7,389 nt of DNA, taken from assembly GCA_026994125.1 (NCBI GenBank), contig JALWRJ010000150.1, positions 1 to 7,389 of the forward strand. The letters are read 5' to 3'. Each line of letters starts with the position of its first letter. Position 1 is the stretch's first letter. Positions 7,070-7,389 of the stretch are shown in pieces. Made by a program: the position numbers and the translations under genes. The stretch comes from Cyclobacteriaceae bacterium (lineage in GTDB: Bacteria > Bacteroidota > Bacteroidia > Cytophagales > Cyclobacteriaceae). The notes beneath the pieces were generated by a model that had not been told where the DNA came from, ran no database searches, and worked only from the letters and a program-made list of their open reading frames with translations.

Positions 7070-7084
7070 GCTGATGTATTCAGC
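7070..7084. terminator. Weak hairpin between convergent genes
   Basis: GCTGA (7070-7074) and TCAGC (7080-7084) are a perfect 5-bp inverted repeat with a 5-nt loop. They sit between the NifX-like stop and the stop of the convergent membrane gene. There is no clear U-run on either strand and the stem is short, so a role as a bidirectional terminator is only possible. Confidence 0.25.
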
Positions 7085-7389
7085 CTAAAACATACGCATT
7101 AGTTTCTTTAGCCAATCGTTGTAAAGTGCCAGCATTAAGAAGGAAGTCATGAGCCAAATGCCTAAAATATTAAATAAGGGGGTAGGCAGACTGAAGCCTA
7201 AAAAATGTTTGTTGGCTGCATACAAGGGAGTGCGGTAATCGAGCATACCGGCAGGCCTTATTGTTTGGTACACCGGGTCTATTATTTGATGTAGTTTTCC
7301 ATCTAGCTCCAAAATACGTGTTTGCGATAACGCATTGGTTACCGTTTGCTCAATGCTTTCGTTGTAATTAGCCTGTTTGAGTGGATAAT
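7085..7389 (-). CDS. C-terminal end of a membrane protein, possibly an ABC-2 type permease (5' end outside window)
   Basis: This minus-strand frame ends with a TAG at 7085-7087 and stays open to the right edge, giving 100 visible residues of a larger protein whose start lies outside. The TTG at 7312 is internal. The soluble part reads YNESIEQTVTN near the visible start, followed by a conserved-looking stretch TIRPAGMLDYRTPLYAANKH. A single strong membrane helix (FNILGIWLMTSFLMLALYND) follows, and then a basic cytosolic tail (WLKKLMRMF). A last helix of this form followed by a lysine-rich end resembles the C-terminus of large Bacteroidota ABC-2 type transporters that fuse ATPase and permease. 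That resemblance is from memory and only moderate. No ATPase motif is visible because that region lies off the window. The coding call is firm; the function is tentative. Confidence 0.6.
   Translation of the reverse strand, partial: YPLKQANYNESIEQTVTNALSQTRILELDGKLHQIIDPVYQTIRPAGMLDYRTPLYAANKHFLGFSLPTPLFNILGIWLMTSFLMLALYNDWLKKLMRMF

Noticed and set aside
1..7389. CRISPR array for the Cas6 protein.
   Set aside because: No regularly spaced repeat of 24-40 nt was seen on reading the window; an array elsewhere in the genome cannot be excluded.

Overview
The window looks like chromosomal DNA from a member of the Bacteroidota. The evidence is a type IX secretion system (T9SS) plug protein, A-rich stretches instead of Shine-Dalgarno sites before the starts, and promoter boxes of the Bacteroidota type (TTTG, about 19 nt, TAnnTTTG). 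The family content fits an environmental lineage of the Cytophaga/Sphingobacteria/Chitinophaga kind, but I cannot name a genus. The DNA is tightly packed: the longest stretch without a gene is 163 nt (1895-2057). No transposase, tRNA, rRNA, CRISPR array or phage gene is visible.

Layout. Positions 1-1894 (+) hold the C-terminal part of an AI-2E/PerM-type membrane protein, followed 5 nt later by the conserved ATPase YchF. After a short gap with a well-formed promoter, 2058-2894 (+) encodes a Cas6-family endoribonuclease with no other cas gene and no CRISPR array in the window. Its 3' end overlaps the convergent T9SS plug gene (2863-4134, -) by 32 nt. The plug gene lies 6 nt downstream of an ABC-F ATPase gene (4141-6036, -), so these two form an operon. 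Its likely promoter sits directly against the ABC-F start codon. Upstream of that lies a small secreted protein of DUF1579-like appearance (6079-6576, -). Past a 116-nt divergent gap, a stand-alone NifX/NifB-type cofactor-binding domain protein (6693-7052, +) converges on the C-terminal end of a large membrane protein that leaves the window (7085-7389, -).

How the genes fit together. Most genes are housekeeping or core-lineage functions: YchF and ABC-F act at the ribosome, and the plug protein works at the T9SS outer-membrane translocon. The outlier is the solitary Cas6. It looks intact, has its own promoter, keeps the family's glycine-rich loop, and sits in a core neighbourhood rather than a defence island. 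It is the best candidate here for undescribed biology: either an in-trans crRNA processor for arrays elsewhere in the genome, or a Cas6-fold RNase recruited for another RNA. Neither can be decided from this window.
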